From: JALNYB01 sp963676235
GTDB taxonomy: Archaea; Thermoplasmatota; Thermoplasmata; Methanomassiliicoccales; Methanomethylophilaceae
Length of the DNA stretch: 64,000 nucleotides
Assembly (NCBI GenBank): GCA_963676235.1
Contig: OY781044.1
Span: forward strand, 1,178,001 to 1,242,000
Reading direction: 5' to 3'
Shown in pieces: positions 27,122 to 36,794 of this stretch (the first letter of the stretch is position 1; every line of letters starts with the position of its first letter). A model generated the notes under the pieces. It saw only the letters and a program-made list of their open reading frames with translations, ran no database searches and was not told the origin of the DNA. A program made the translations under genes and the position numbers.

Positions 27122-27273
27122 TGCGCACGCGCTCCAAATAGGTCATATACAATATTATATTTAAAAATAAAGAAAAACCTTTTGAAAACCAATGAGAACG
27201 TCAGATTCATGCACATTATACTTTTGTTGTGATAGGTGAGATATTAATAAGCGTTCAGTCAATATTCTCATCC

Positions 27274-27855
27274 ATGTCATTTTTCAACGACAATAGAAAA
27301 GTCGGACTTGCATTAATTATTGTAGGTCTTATAAGTGTGATATTCCCGATTGTGGATATCTGTACAAACTATAGCAATTCAGTGCTTATGATATCAATAG
27401 GAAGAATCATATTTGGTCTTATTATCCTAGGATTCGGACTTAAAGTTCGTATGGGATCTAACGATAAAGTTGCCATTCTCTCAGGACTCGTATATGCTAT
27501 CGCAAGTGCAACGATTCTTGCAGCAATATTCGTTGCAGCAGGAGATTACATCAATAGCAACAGCATCGGAAGTGCAATTTTAACTGCAATCGTTCAGATC
27601 ATCGTTGCTCTTATTCTTTTCTGGGTTGCAGCAAAGATCGGTGGAGCGAACAAGAACACAATTAGCGAAATCGTTTGGATATTGTTAGTTATTGTTCTAT
27701 TCATTGAAGCAATTCTTACGATCATCTCAGCAATTTCGAACATTGGCGACGTGCAGTTGATTCCAGCGTTATCATCAATATGTATGATTTTCGTCTATGT
27801 CTACGCACTCTTTGCAAGCTTATCTTCTGAAGTTAGAACTTCTATGGGAATCTGA
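27274..27855 (+). CDS. Six-helix membrane protein, unknown function
   Basis: 193 residues, about six transmembrane helices (roughly 10-28, 40-60, 68-95, 105-126, 134-155, 160-182 of the product). The ATG at 27274 (MSFFNDNRK) is my start; a GTG at 27229 is possible. No ribosome site is clear for either, consistent with a leaderless message. No motif recognised. Confidence 0.6.
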   Translation: MSFFNDNRKVGLALIIVGLISVIFPIVDICTNYSNSVLMISIGRIIFGLIILGFGLKVRMGSNDKVAILSGLVYAIASATILAAIFVAAGDYINSNSIGSAILTAIVQIIVALILFWVAAKIGGANKNTISEIVWILLVIVLFIEAILTIISAISNIGDVQLIPALSSICMIFVYVYALFASLSSEVRTSMGI

Positions 27856-28050
27856 GACTGTTAACTTTGAATAAACCCTTTACTATATTTTTAGAGGTGT
27901 GATCTTAAAATATCATGCTTATAGTTTTTCTACTTCCATATGATGTTTCACAACAGTTAAATCTTAGTCTGTTATATTTCTTAATATCAGAACATTACTG
28001 ATGGTCGGGAATGTAAAGTGCAGTTTGGTTCATTGGGGTTGGGATGTTAA

Positions 28051-29337
28051 ATGGATTCAATTCTATTATACACCACAATATTGGTTTTGGTCGGTCTTAT
28101 CAGTTTATCGGCTTATTTTTCAGCATCTGAGACGGCATATTCCAGTTTGAATCCGGTCAAGGTAAAGAATCTTGTGAATGAAGGAAATAAGAATGCCGTC
28201 AAGGCCTTAGATAATTATGAGAATTTTGATAAGGTACTTACAACAATTTTGATAGGTAATAACATAGTGAATGTAACATCGTCCACATTGTGTACGATGT
28301 TGTTCACGGAGTTCTTCGGAGCAACCATGGGTGTGATATACGCAACGATATTCATGGTCACAGTATTGCTGATATTCGGAGAAATAACTCCCAAGACACT
28401 TGCAAAGAAGAATTCCGAGCGTTATGCGCTGAAGTTCGCGTCATCTTTGCAGGTAGCAATGGTCATCATTGCACCGATCATATGGATGTTCCTGAAATTC
28501 ACGCATATGATATCGAAGAGTGTACAGGATGATTCCGCGGAGACGTTCACACTCACCGAGGATGAGCTTTATGTAATGATAGATGAGATCGAAGAGGAAG
28601 GGACCATTGAGAAGAGGGAAAGCGAGCTCATTAAATCTGCCATTCAATTTGATGATATCAAGGCTTCGGAGATATTCACCCCCAGAGCGGATATCATTGC
28701 AGTGGACATAAGGACAGATATAGAGGATATGAAGTCTTTATTCATCGATTCGGAATATTCCAGGATACCAGTTTACGATGGCACTATCGACCGTATCATC
28801 GGTGCGATCTATTCAAAGGATTTCTATTCGAGATACATAAATAATGAGGATTTCAAGCTTACAGATATCATCAGGCCCGTCAAGTTCGTTCCTGGTAACA
28901 CAAGTATTGCAACATTATTGACAGATCTTCAAAAGACCAAGATCCATATGGCTATAGTGTTGGATAATTTCGGAGGAACAGTCGGTATAGTCTGTATGGA
29001 GGATATTCTGGAAGAATTGGTCGGAGATATCTGGGATGAGAACGACGAGGTTAAGTATCCTGTAGTGAAAGAGAAAGACGCCAGCTATACTGTATTGGGG
29101 GAAGCTAACATATTCGATGTAATGAAAGAGCTCAAGTTGGAATTCAATCCGGGTGAGGATCTAGACACGCATAGCGTGAGTGGATTCATTCATCATAAAT
29201 CAGAGAGGGTCCCCAAAGAAGGAGACAGCATAGAATTGGACAACGTGACCATTGTCGTGAAGTCTATGAAGGGTCGCCGTATCAGGGAGGCTAAGTTTAT
29301 ACCCCATTCTACTATGGAAAGGATCAGTTCTCAGTGA
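28051..29337 (+). CDS. CNNM/HlyC-CorC family transporter (DUF21-CBS-CorC_HlyC)
   Basis: 428 residues. The N-terminal DUF21 membrane domain (about 1-180) has the family signature YFSASETAYSSL and FGEITPKTLAKKN. A CBS pair follows (IFTPRADIIAVDI, RIPVYDGTIDRIIGAIYSKDF, then TDIIRPVKFVPGNTSI), and the CorC/HlyC domain ends the protein (about 345-420). CNNM/CorC proteins export Mg2+ or other divalent ions in a nucleotide-regulated way; the archaeal substrate is uncertain. Full length. Its 3' end overlaps the convergent RNA-binding gene by 14 bases. Confidence 0.92.
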   Translation: MDSILLYTTILVLVGLISLSAYFSASETAYSSLNPVKVKNLVNEGNKNAVKALDNYENFDKVLTTILIGNNIVNVTSSTLCTMLFTEFFGATMGVIYATIFMVTVLLIFGEITPKTLAKKNSERYALKFASSLQVAMVIIAPIIWMFLKFTHMISKSVQDDSAETFTLTEDELYVMIDEIEEEGTIEKRESELIKSAIQFDDIKASEIFTPRADIIAVDIRTDIEDMKSLFIDSEYSRIPVYDGTIDRIIGAIYSKDFYSRYINNEDFKLTDIIRPVKFVPGNTSIATLLTDLQKTKIHMAIVLDNFGGTVGIVCMEDILEELVGDIWDENDEVKYPVVKEKDASYTVLGEANIFDVMKELKLEFNPGEDLDTHSVSGFIHHKSERVPKEGDSIELDNVTIVVKSMKGRRIREAKFIPHSTMERISSQ

Positions 29338-29764
29338 AAGTGAGAGAGTTAAGGAACTCTATCATGTTCTTTACTGCGATCTCTTTCTTAGCGGGGTGCG
29401 AGGCCACTTTTCCGGTTATCGAGATTACATCGCCGTGATGGGCGACTTTATACTCGCCTTGTACTGCTTTCTGTTTATCTAAACGAAGATAGAACACACA
29501 ATCGTCATCTATTCTTCTATCGATATCGGATATGATCTTGTCAGCTACTGATTTTCCGAGATTTGTGAATAAAGGAATGAATTCTTTCTGTTTGGTCATT
29601 TCCTTTTTGAAGACGATCAGACGGTTCCCATGTTCGCTTTCGCCGATATCACAATCGAATTCGTCATTACCGACAAGCTCAGCCATAGTATCGTGAATAA
29701 GTTCTTCTTTCTCAGTAGCGTAACAGAATGTCTGAATTCTCAACCAATGAAATGTTCCCTGCAT
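29324..29764 (-). CDS. Archaeal RNA-binding protein (COG1325, exosome-associated)
   Basis: 146 residues; the start FHWLRIQTFCYATEKEELI and the block KDxxFYLRLDKQKAVQGEY match the archaeal COG1325 RNA-binding domain family, often encoded near exosome or ribosome-biogenesis genes. Predicted cytosolic RNA binder. The gene converges on the CNNM gene and shares 14 bases with it, leaving no room for a terminator between them. Confidence 0.8.
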   Translation of the reverse strand: MQGTFHWLRIQTFCYATEKEELIHDTMAELVGNDEFDCDIGESEHGNRLIVFKKEMTKQKEFIPLFTNLGKSVADKIISDIDRRIDDDCVFYLRLDKQKAVQGEYKVAHHGDVISITGKVASHPAKKEIAVKNMIEFLNSLTFTEN

Positions 29765-29810
29765 TAATTAGCCCATGCAGTTAGCAGTTATTAAAACCGT
29801 TGTGCAACAA

Positions 29811-30275
29811 TCATTCTTGTTTCTTAGGAAGTAATGTTGCAAGGTGATCAGGGTCAGATGTTGAGAATGTGAATACTTTTCTTCCCATAACTTTAAGCGA
29901 TATGCCGTTTTCGTATCCGTTACAGATGAAATTTTTGAACTTGATGTTCTTGAGTCCCCATCCGCTGTAATTCTTGATTATGTTGACGTCCCCGGTTTTG
30001 AAATCTATGATGTCTGAAAACGGAATAATATATTTTTTCAGGTATTTTATGGTAATAACATCATTTTCTATCACGATTTTCAATCTTATGAAATAGAAGA
30101 TCAGAATGATAATAGTGAATATTACTGTTGTGACATAGAACATCCACATATCGGTACCTATATTCAGCTGTGTGCAGATGAGAATGAATGCATCAGTTGA
30201 AATGAGAATGAAGAGAAGTGCATAGAATGCAATGCGCGGTATTATGAACTCTGTTTCCTCATATGTTGGGACCAT
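29811..30275 (-). CDS. Two-helix membrane protein with PH-like domain
   Basis: 154 residues: two transmembrane helices (about 12-35 and 45-67), then a bacterial PH-like beta domain (LKIVIENDVITIKYLKKYI, then GISLKVMGRKVFTFSTSD). This matches the layout of bPH2/DUF304-type proteins, whose role is unknown. The ATG at 30275 (MVPTYEETE) is preferred; a frame-open ATG at 30350 would add 25 polar residues without a ribosome site. Confidence 0.6.
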   Translation of the reverse strand: MVPTYEETEFIIPRIAFYALLFILISTDAFILICTQLNIGTDMWMFYVTTVIFTIIILIFYFIRLKIVIENDVITIKYLKKYIIPFSDIIDFKTGDVNIIKNYSGWGLKNIKFKNFICNGYENGISLKVMGRKVFTFSTSDPDHLATLLPKKQE

Positions 30276-30396
30276 AAGCAGGAGATAACATACGCAGTTA
30301 TTTGAGTTTCTCTGCCTTGAAGTTGTATTTGAGACATAATATACAGGCATCTAAAGGTAAGATTTATATGGTATATCCTTATTCGAGGAAGTGTAG

Positions 30397-30471
30397 GGGC
30401 CCGTAGCTTAGACTGGCTGGAGCGCCCGGCTGATAACCGGGAGGTCAAGAGTTCGAATCTCTTCGGGCCCA
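30397..30471 (+). tRNA. tRNA-Ile (anticodon GAT)
   Basis: 75-base cloverleaf: acceptor GGGCCCG with CGGGCCC and discriminator A; anticodon loop CTGATAA on a CCGG-type stem; T loop TTCGAAT. CCA is not encoded. A TATA-like box (GATTTATATGG) lies about 35 bases upstream and a T run (CTATTTTTA) follows. It marks the left edge of the AT-rich CRISPR-Cas island. Confidence 0.95.
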
Positions 30472-30619
30472 CTATTTTTATTCTGATCTAGGAGACAGCG
30501 TATGATTCTGGATCATTAGTTGGGTTTGAGATTAGTTGATAATTTTTATATCTATAAATGCTTGTTGTTTATTGTGGATTTAATAACCAGTTAGACAATT
30601 TTTGGGCGTTTTTGAAATA

Positions 30620-31447
30620 TCATTGATATGTGATGTTTTTATCAACATAGAATGTTTTCAATATTATTAAGCCACATTCAGTTAAATAGTATTTTTTTGT
30701 GTATTTATCTTTGTAAATCCAATTTTCAGATAACCATAGATTTACAAAATCTCTCTGATAGTATACAGCTTCTGAACGGTTACGTGATTCTTCCGGAAAT
30801 TCTCCTCTGCGCCATAACTTATTTTTCTTTAACAAATGTATCATCATAGGGCCTTTCGGAGGGGTTCCCAAGCTATTCAAACAGTTTAAAATTTTTAATC
30901 CTAATACTAATTTTTCATCTGGTGAGTTCATTTGATATTTTGGAATGACCGTAGGCTCTTTCACACTTTTGGCTAAACCAACAGGATTTCCTTCCTTGTC
31001 AAAGTATATGTCTGTTTCTTCAACTTGATATTTGTCAGTTGCTACAGAAAATGGAATAGTTCCTGGAAACATCATTGATGCAATAGTAGCGGCTGCTGCA
31101 TATTCTGAACTTCCTGCAGAGATGTTAACAAACACATCGCTACTCGGATCGAGATCGTATTCATTTTCAATTATTCCATATACTGTTTTTAGCATTTCTG
31201 TAAAATTTGTAACATTTGCGTTGTGTTCAATAATTGGAATATTTTCTGATTTTTCACATATAAGATGACAAACTCTGTCATAGAATTTTTGATATATTTT
31301 TCCTTTTTCTGATGTAGGGTCAGATATATAGTGTATCAGGTGGACTTTTGTGGCATTATAAAGTTTTACGGGATCTGATATTTTAACTGTATCAAATGTA
31401 ACACAGGAGATTATAGGTCTTTCTCTACGACCGGCAATTGTGTTCAT
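30620..31447 (-). CDS. CARF-domain winged-helix transcriptional regulator
   Basis: 275 residues. The N-terminal half has a Rossmann-like CARF layout: KVHLIHYISDPTSEKGKIY after strand 1, and the hallmark DVFVNISAGSSEYAAAATIA (about residues 104-123), the ligand-loop motif of CARF proteins such as Csa3/HFX_2341 (DUF6293-like). The C-terminal third (about 183-272: LKILNCLNSLGTPPKGPM, then DFVNLWLSENWIYKDKYTKK) reads as a winged helix. It is divergent from cas12a with 104 bases between, so it is placed to control cas12a. CARF domains bind cyclic oligonucleotides made by type III systems, yet no type III gene is in the window. Family call is good; the ligand is unknown. Confidence 0.8.
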   Translation of the reverse strand: MNTIAGRRERPIISCVTFDTVKISDPVKLYNATKVHLIHYISDPTSEKGKIYQKFYDRVCHLICEKSENIPIIEHNANVTNFTEMLKTVYGIIENEYDLDPSSDVFVNISAGSSEYAAAATIASMMFPGTIPFSVATDKYQVEETDIYFDKEGNPVGLAKSVKEPTVIPKYQMNSPDEKLVLGLKILNCLNSLGTPPKGPMMIHLLKKNKLWRRGEFPEESRNRSEAVYYQRDFVNLWLSENWIYKDKYTKKYYLTECGLIILKTFYVDKNITYQ

Positions 31448-31551
31448 GAACTTGCATTGTGTACTTTCTATAATTAGTTTATTACATATACAAATTTATT
31501 ACAGTTTATTGATGAATCAAATATAAATACCTACACTCTCTAAAATATCGC
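31448..31551. promoter_or_regulatory. Divergent promoter of the CARF regulator and cas12a
   Basis: 104 bases. For cas12a a TATA box (AAATATAAATAC, 31519-31530) lies about 28 bases before the ATG, which predicts a leaderless message. A TATA-like ATTATAGAAA (read on the minus strand) lies a similar distance before the regulator's ATG. Repeated CTAT/TTATT half-sites between them could bind the regulator, but no clean palindrome is visible. Confidence 0.55.
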
Positions 31552-34500
31552 ATGGTTAATTCATATAAAGATTTCACAAACTTGTATCCAGTCTCTAAAA
31601 CATTGCGTTTTGAACTCAGGCCACAAGGTAAAACTATGGAAAATATAGATAAAGCAGGATTTTTGGAAAAGGATGAAGAAAGAGCAAAAAGTTACATAAT
31701 TATGAAAAGAATCATTGATGACTATCATAAACAATTCATTGATGAATGCTTGTCGAAGATCGATATAAATTGGAGACCTTTAGCATTAGCTATAGATAAT
31801 CATAAAAAAATAAAAGATGATAAAACAAAGAAACTTTTGGAAATTGAACAGAAAAAGAAACGTGATGAAATCATATCGTTGTTCAAAAATGATGAAAGAT
31901 TTATCAAGATGTTCTCTGAAAAATTGATTTCTGATTTAATTACACCCAACGTTATTAATTGTTGTAATTTAGATGATATAAAGGCTTTGAATGATTTTAA
32001 GAAATTTTCCGTGTATTTCTTAGGGCTTCATGAAAATAGAAAAAATATGTATTCAAATGAGGCAAAACATACTTCAATTGCATATCGTATCGTAAATGAG
32101 AATTTTTCTAAACATTTCGAAAATTGTTATAAATACGCGCTAATTTGTGAAAATATTCCAGAAGTTATATTAAACGCAAAAAATGAACTTTCTGGAAAAT
32201 TAGATTTGGATCTTGATAAGGCTTTTTCTATAGAGTATTTCAACAATATAGTCAGACAACGTGACATAACTGCATATAATACTGCAATAGGAGGCATAGC
32301 AGATGAAAATTCTAAGATACGTGGTATCAATGAATTATTAAATCTTAATTCACAAATTTCAGATGAAAAAAGGATTAAATTGACTCCTCTGTTCAAGCAG
32401 ATTCTAAGTGATAGGGATTCGCATTCATATATTCCTCAGGCGTTCAATGATGATAATGAGGTTTTGTCATCGGTTGATGAGTTCTATAAGAATATGGAAA
32501 TCGAGAATATATTTTCAAGGATTGTATATCTTTTAAGTAACTACAAGGAATATGATTGTTCAAAGATATATGTTGACAACAAGGATATTCCTTCGTTGTC
32601 TATAGAGATATTCAATGCATGGGATGTTTTGGGTGGCCTTATGCAGGAACTAAAGGCCGAAGAATTCGGTGATGGTAAATTAGAAAAGAATCGTAAAAAG
32701 ATTGATAAATGGCTGTCATCATCCGAGTTCCCGTTATATGTAGTTTTAAAAGCTATCGCCAGAAGTGGTACAGATAGAGATTTTACGCAATATATAAACA
32801 ATGTGAGTAAAGCGGTCTTTTGCGTTATTGAAAAACGTAAACTAATATCTTTGAATCCTGGAGTAAATTTATCTACTGAAGAATCAAATGTTCAGGAATT
32901 AAGATTGTTTTTGGATAGCATAATGCAATTGTTGCATATGATTAAGCCATTTCATGTAGAAGAGGATGCAGATCGCGACATAGGTTTTTATTCAGAATTT
33001 GATGAGATCTACGGTTCTTTGTCAACAATAATCCCTCTTTATAATAAAGTACGTAATTATGCAACAAGAAAGAAATTCAATGAATCCAAGATTAAATTGA
33101 ATTTTTCAATACCCACGCTTGCTGATGGGTGGGATCAAAACAAAGAACCAAACAATAAAGCTGTAATCTTTCTTCGTGATGGAAAATACTACTTAGGTAT
33201 CATAGATCCAAAGAAAATAATCAAATTTGATAAAATAAATACATGCGTATCAACAGAATGCTATCAGAAAATGGTATACAAACTTCTTCCTGGTCCAAAC
33301 AAAATGCTTCCAAAAGTGTTTTTTTCTAAAAAAGGGCTCAAAACATATAATCCTTCTAAAAAATTGTTGGAAGCATACAATCAAGGAAAACACAAGAAAG
33401 GAGATAATTTCGATATCAAATTCTGTCACGAGCTAATAGATTTTTTCAAGAGTTCTATTATCAAGAATCCTGATTGGAAATGTTTCAATTTTAAATTCAG
33501 CCCTACAGAATCATATGAAGACATAAGCCAGTTTTATAAAGAAGTAGAAAAACAAGGATATAATATTTCTTTCGTGTGCATTCCTGCAGAAGTTATAGAT
33601 GAGTATGTTGATTCAGGAAGGTTATATTTGTTCCAGTTATATACAAAAGATTTCTCGGACAAATCTACAGGAACAAAGAATATGCATACTCTATATTGGA
33701 ATGCAGCTTTTTCAGAGGAAAATTTAAAAGATGTAGTGATACAGATCAACGGACAAGCGGAATTATTTTTTAGAAAAAAAAGTGATATGGAGGTTATAAC
33801 ACATTACGCGGGAAAAGTATTGGTAAATCGTGTGGATTCCAATAAAAATCCAATTCCAGATAAGATTTATTATGAGTTGTTCAGGTTTAAGAACGGCATG
33901 ATCACGGAACTCAGTGATGAAGCTAAAAAGTATCAGAATTGTATCAATTCAAAAGAAGCAAAGTACGATATCGTGAAAGACCGCAGATATACAGAAGATC
34001 GTATGTTTTTTCATGTCCCCCTTACTCTGAATTTTAAGTCAGATGATAAAAATAATATCAATAAGATGGTGTTAGATCATGCGCTATCTGATAGAGATCT
34101 ACATATTATCGGTATCGATAGAGGTGAGCGTAATCTTATCTATATTTCTGTGGTAGATCGTCGGGGAAATATTGTTAAACAGAGAAGTTTCAATGTTTTG
34201 GATAATATCGATTATCACGAGAAACTAGATCAAAGAGAGAAGGAACGTGCAGAATCGAGAAAGAGTTGGAACAGTGTCGAAAAGATAAGGGATTTGAAGG
34301 AAGGATATCTCTCAAAAGTTGTTTATGAGATTTCAAAGATGGTATTAGAATATGATGCAATAGTTATTCTTGAAGATCTCAATTTCGGATTCAAGCGTGG
34401 ACGTTTTAAAGTTGAAAAGCAAGTGTATCAGAAGTTTGAGAGTGCGCTGATATCAAAACTCAATTATCTGGTGTTCAAGGACGTGGATCAGTCATTACCA

Positions 34501-35262
34501 GGTGGAGTCTTGAATGCATATCAATTGACAGATAAGATGGATAGTTTTGCTAAAATCGGCAAACAAACAGGTGTTATATTCTATGTTAATGCGGCATATA
34601 CATCAAAGATAGATCCGACTACGGGATTCGTAGATATATTCAATACATCATCTGTTAAGAATAACGATACAAGGAAAGAATTTGTAAGACGTTTCGAATC
34701 AATAATATATGATGCAGTAGAAGATATGTTCGCAATCACTTTTGATTATAGAGATTATGTAACATCTAAGACTGATTTTAAGAATAGATGGACAGTCTAC
34801 ACCAATGGAATTCGTTTAAAATATTCTCCTAAAGATAGAAAACATTATTCTGTAGACCCTACAAATGATATCAAAGAATCATTGAAAAGATCCGGAATCG
34901 AATATTTGAACGGGGAGAATATTAAAGATATGATTTTTTCTAGCAATCAAGATTGTGTGGATCTTATAAATACAATATATTATTCATTTCAGGATACGTT
35001 ACGTATGCGTAATAGTGATCAAACCTCCGATTATATAATTTCGCCAGTTAAAAATAGTAATGGTGTATTTTTCAATACGAGTAATGGAAATCCAGAATAC
35101 CCAATGGATGCAGACGCAAATGGTGCATATCATATTGCATTGAAAGGAGAATTGATGTTACGTCTGTTGGAGCAAAATTATGATTCTGATGTTAAACAGA
35201 TAAAGATTCCACTCATTGATGCTTCGTCATGGTTCAAATTCGTACAGACCCGGAGGATTTAA
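31552..35262 (+). CDS. cas12a: CRISPR-associated endonuclease Cas12a (Cpf1), type V-A
   Basis: 1236-residue RNA-guided nuclease that processes its own pre-crRNA and cuts dsDNA next to T-rich PAMs. The start (YPVSKTLRFELRPQGKTMEN) is the family's N-terminal signature. The split RuvC site is complete: D856 in IIGIDRGERNLIY, E941 in VILEDLNFGFKRGR, and D1188 in DADANGAYHIAL; the GGVLNAYQLTDK and AAYTSKIDPTTGF blocks are also present. WED/RuvC segments KDRRYTEDRMFFHVPLTLNF and RNA-processing region are conserved. Full length with no frame breaks. It closely resembles the Cas12a I recall from Candidatus Methanoplasma and Methanomethylophilus. Its TAA overlaps the cas4 ATG (TAATG). Confidence 0.98.
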   Translation: MVNSYKDFTNLYPVSKTLRFELRPQGKTMENIDKAGFLEKDEERAKSYIIMKRIIDDYHKQFIDECLSKIDINWRPLALAIDNHKKIKDDKTKKLLEIEQKKKRDEIISLFKNDERFIKMFSEKLISDLITPNVINCCNLDDIKALNDFKKFSVYFLGLHENRKNMYSNEAKHTSIAYRIVNENFSKHFENCYKYALICENIPEVILNAKNELSGKLDLDLDKAFSIEYFNNIVRQRDITAYNTAIGGIADENSKIRGINELLNLNSQISDEKRIKLTPLFKQILSDRDSHSYIPQAFNDDNEVLSSVDEFYKNMEIENIFSRIVYLLSNYKEYDCSKIYVDNKDIPSLSIEIFNAWDVLGGLMQELKAEEFGDGKLEKNRKKIDKWLSSSEFPLYVVLKAIARSGTDRDFTQYINNVSKAVFCVIEKRKLISLNPGVNLSTEESNVQELRLFLDSIMQLLHMIKPFHVEEDADRDIGFYSEFDEIYGSLSTIIPLYNKVRNYATRKKFNESKIKLNFSIPTLADGWDQNKEPNNKAVIFLRDGKYYLGIIDPKKIIKFDKINTCVSTECYQKMVYKLLPGPNKMLPKVFFSKKGLKTYNPSKKLLEAYNQGKHKKGDNFDIKFCHELIDFFKSSIIKNPDWKCFNFKFSPTESYEDISQFYKEVEKQGYNISFVCIPAEVIDEYVDSGRLYLFQLYTKDFSDKSTGTKNMHTLYWNAAFSEENLKDVVIQINGQAELFFRKKSDMEVITHYAGKVLVNRVDSNKNPIPDKIYYELFRFKNGMITELSDEAKKYQNCINSKEAKYDIVKDRRYTEDRMFFHVPLTLNFKSDDKNNINKMVLDHALSDRDLHIIGIDRGERNLIYISVVDRRGNIVKQRSFNVLDNIDYHEKLDQREKERAESRKSWNSVEKIRDLKEGYLSKVVYEISKMVLEYDAIVILEDLNFGFKRGRFKVEKQVYQKFESALISKLNYLVFKDVDQSLPGGVLNAYQLTDKMDSFAKIGKQTGVIFYVNAAYTSKIDPTTGFVDIFNTSSVKNNDTRKEFVRRFESIIYDAVEDMFAITFDYRDYVTSKTDFKNRWTVYTNGIRLKYSPKDRKHYSVDPTNDIKESLKRSGIEYLNGENIKDMIFSSNQDCVDLINTIYYSFQDTLRMRNSDQTSDYIISPVKNSNGVFFNTSNGNPEYPMDADANGAYHIALKGELMLRLLEQNYDSDVKQIKIPLIDASSWFKFVQTRRI

Positions 35263-35825
35263 TGGATAACCTCATAATAATATCAAATATCAATGACTTC
35301 TTATTCTGTCCGGTGTCCATCTATTTTCATAATTTGATGGATGAATCAGACAGAATGTTGTCTCAATCTTCTTGTCAGATAAATGGTACACATGCGCACA
35401 GATCAATAGATGAACATAAATATTCGACCAAGTCAAATATATTGCAAGGAATGAACATATTTTGTGAAAAATACGGAATAATTGGAAAGATAGATCTGTT
35501 TGATAGTAAAGTTGGTATATTAACCGAAAGGAAGAAAAAAGTCTCTATGATATTTGATGGTTTGAGATTCTAAATATATGCTCAATATTTTTCTTTAATA
35601 GAGATGGGATACGAAGTTAACAAGATGGTCATACATAGCATGGATGATAATAGAAGTTATCAGATAGGGATTCCAACAGAGGATTCTATATTATTAACAT
35701 ATTTTGAAAAAACAATTGAAGACATGCATAACTTTGATCCTAGTTTGTATTTACAGACTAATCTGAAAAAATGTGAAAATTGCATTTATGAACCTATGTG
35801 TGGAAGTTCGTGTTTGGACGGGTAA
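35262..35825 (+). pseudogene. cas4: cas4 interrupted by an in-frame TAA
   Basis: RecB-like exonuclease of the adaptation module, which trims pre-spacers and selects PAMs. Two same-frame pieces join through one TAA at 35571-35573: the first (35262-35573) has the N-terminal Cys (FLFCPVS) and the GxxD...ExK core (GKIDLF, LTERKKK); the second (35574-35825) resumes at once with IYAQYFSLIEMGYEV and ends with the cysteine cluster CENCIYEPMCGSSC. In relatives the residue at the stop is usually Gln (pattern FQLYAQYF), so CAA to TAA is the simplest cause. A GGAGG ribosome site precedes the ATG. No internal restart would restore both the nuclease core and the iron-sulfur cluster. Confidence 0.88.
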
Positions 35826-35827
35826 AT

Positions 35828-36794
35828 ATGATATCAAAAAATGATTTTGAGATGAAACAGACAATATTTGTTTTTACAAGGAATGGAGATAAAATCTCAT
35901 TCAGTAATGATAATCTTATTGTAAAGGATAATACAGATAAGATACGGTTTCAGGTAACGTGTTATCGTATATTTGCTTTGTTTATAATTGGAGATATAAC
36001 TTTGACATCCGGAATAATTTCCAGATCTCATAAATTTGGTTTTCCAATCGTGATGATGACAACTTCATTGAAGGTTTACGATGTCATTGGACATAAAACC
36101 GAGGGAAATTATATTTTAAGAAAATTGCAGTATGATTACAATGATCTAGATTTGGCAAAACATGTGATTGTAAATAAGATATGCAATCAAAAAGATACAT
36201 TAGCCCTGCAGATTGCTAAAGACAATCAATTAAGGGCAGATATGAGCCTTCTAAACACATATGCTGAGAAAGCTACATCATGCACTGGTGATTTTAGAGA
36301 ATTGATGGGCATTGAAGGTAATGCGTCGAAAATATTTTTCAGGAGTAATTTTAATTCTATACAATGGGTCGGGCGTAAACCAAGGGTAAAATGCGACATT
36401 GTGAATTCTACTCTCGACATAGGATATACACTTATTCAATTTTGTGGATTCAATGCTTAGTCTCTATGGATTCGATACATATCGTGGAATATATCATAGA
36501 GAGATCTATATGAGAAAATCTTTAGCATGTGATCTTATGGAGCCATTTAGACCGTTGATTGATTGGCAGGTTAGAAAGGCTATAAATTTAGGTCAGTGTA
36601 AGGCTGAAGATTTTAATGTTATAGATGGGAGATATTTGTTGAGCATTCAAAATAATCAGAAGTATGTATCATTTCTTATGAAACCAATTTTAGAGAATAA
36701 AACTGCAATTTTTAGTTATTTTCAGTCATATTACAGAGCATTTATGAAACAGAAGCCAGTAGACAGATTTCCGCAGTTCAAGTTATGTGATTGA
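35828..36794 (+). pseudogene. cas1: cas1 with a frameshift
   Basis: CRISPR integrase. The first frame (35828-36460) carries the N-terminal domain and the segment GIEGNASKIFFRSNF with the catalytic Glu, then loses the family sequence after DIGYT and ends at a TAG. The second frame resumes with LFNFVDSMLSLYGFD, and carries the catalytic His (GIYHREIYMR) and Asp (CDLMEPFRPLIDWQ) to a stop at 36792-36794. The break lies at about 36430, where TATACACTTATTC reads like a relative's TATACATACTTATTC minus two bases. The frameshift separates the active-site residues. It could also be an assembly error. Spacing to cas4 and cas2 is normal. Confidence 0.88.

Noticed and set aside
35571..35573. Pyrrolysine or other recoding of the cas4 stop
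   Set aside because: Pyrrolysine uses TAG; this stop is TAA, and no special downstream structure is evident.
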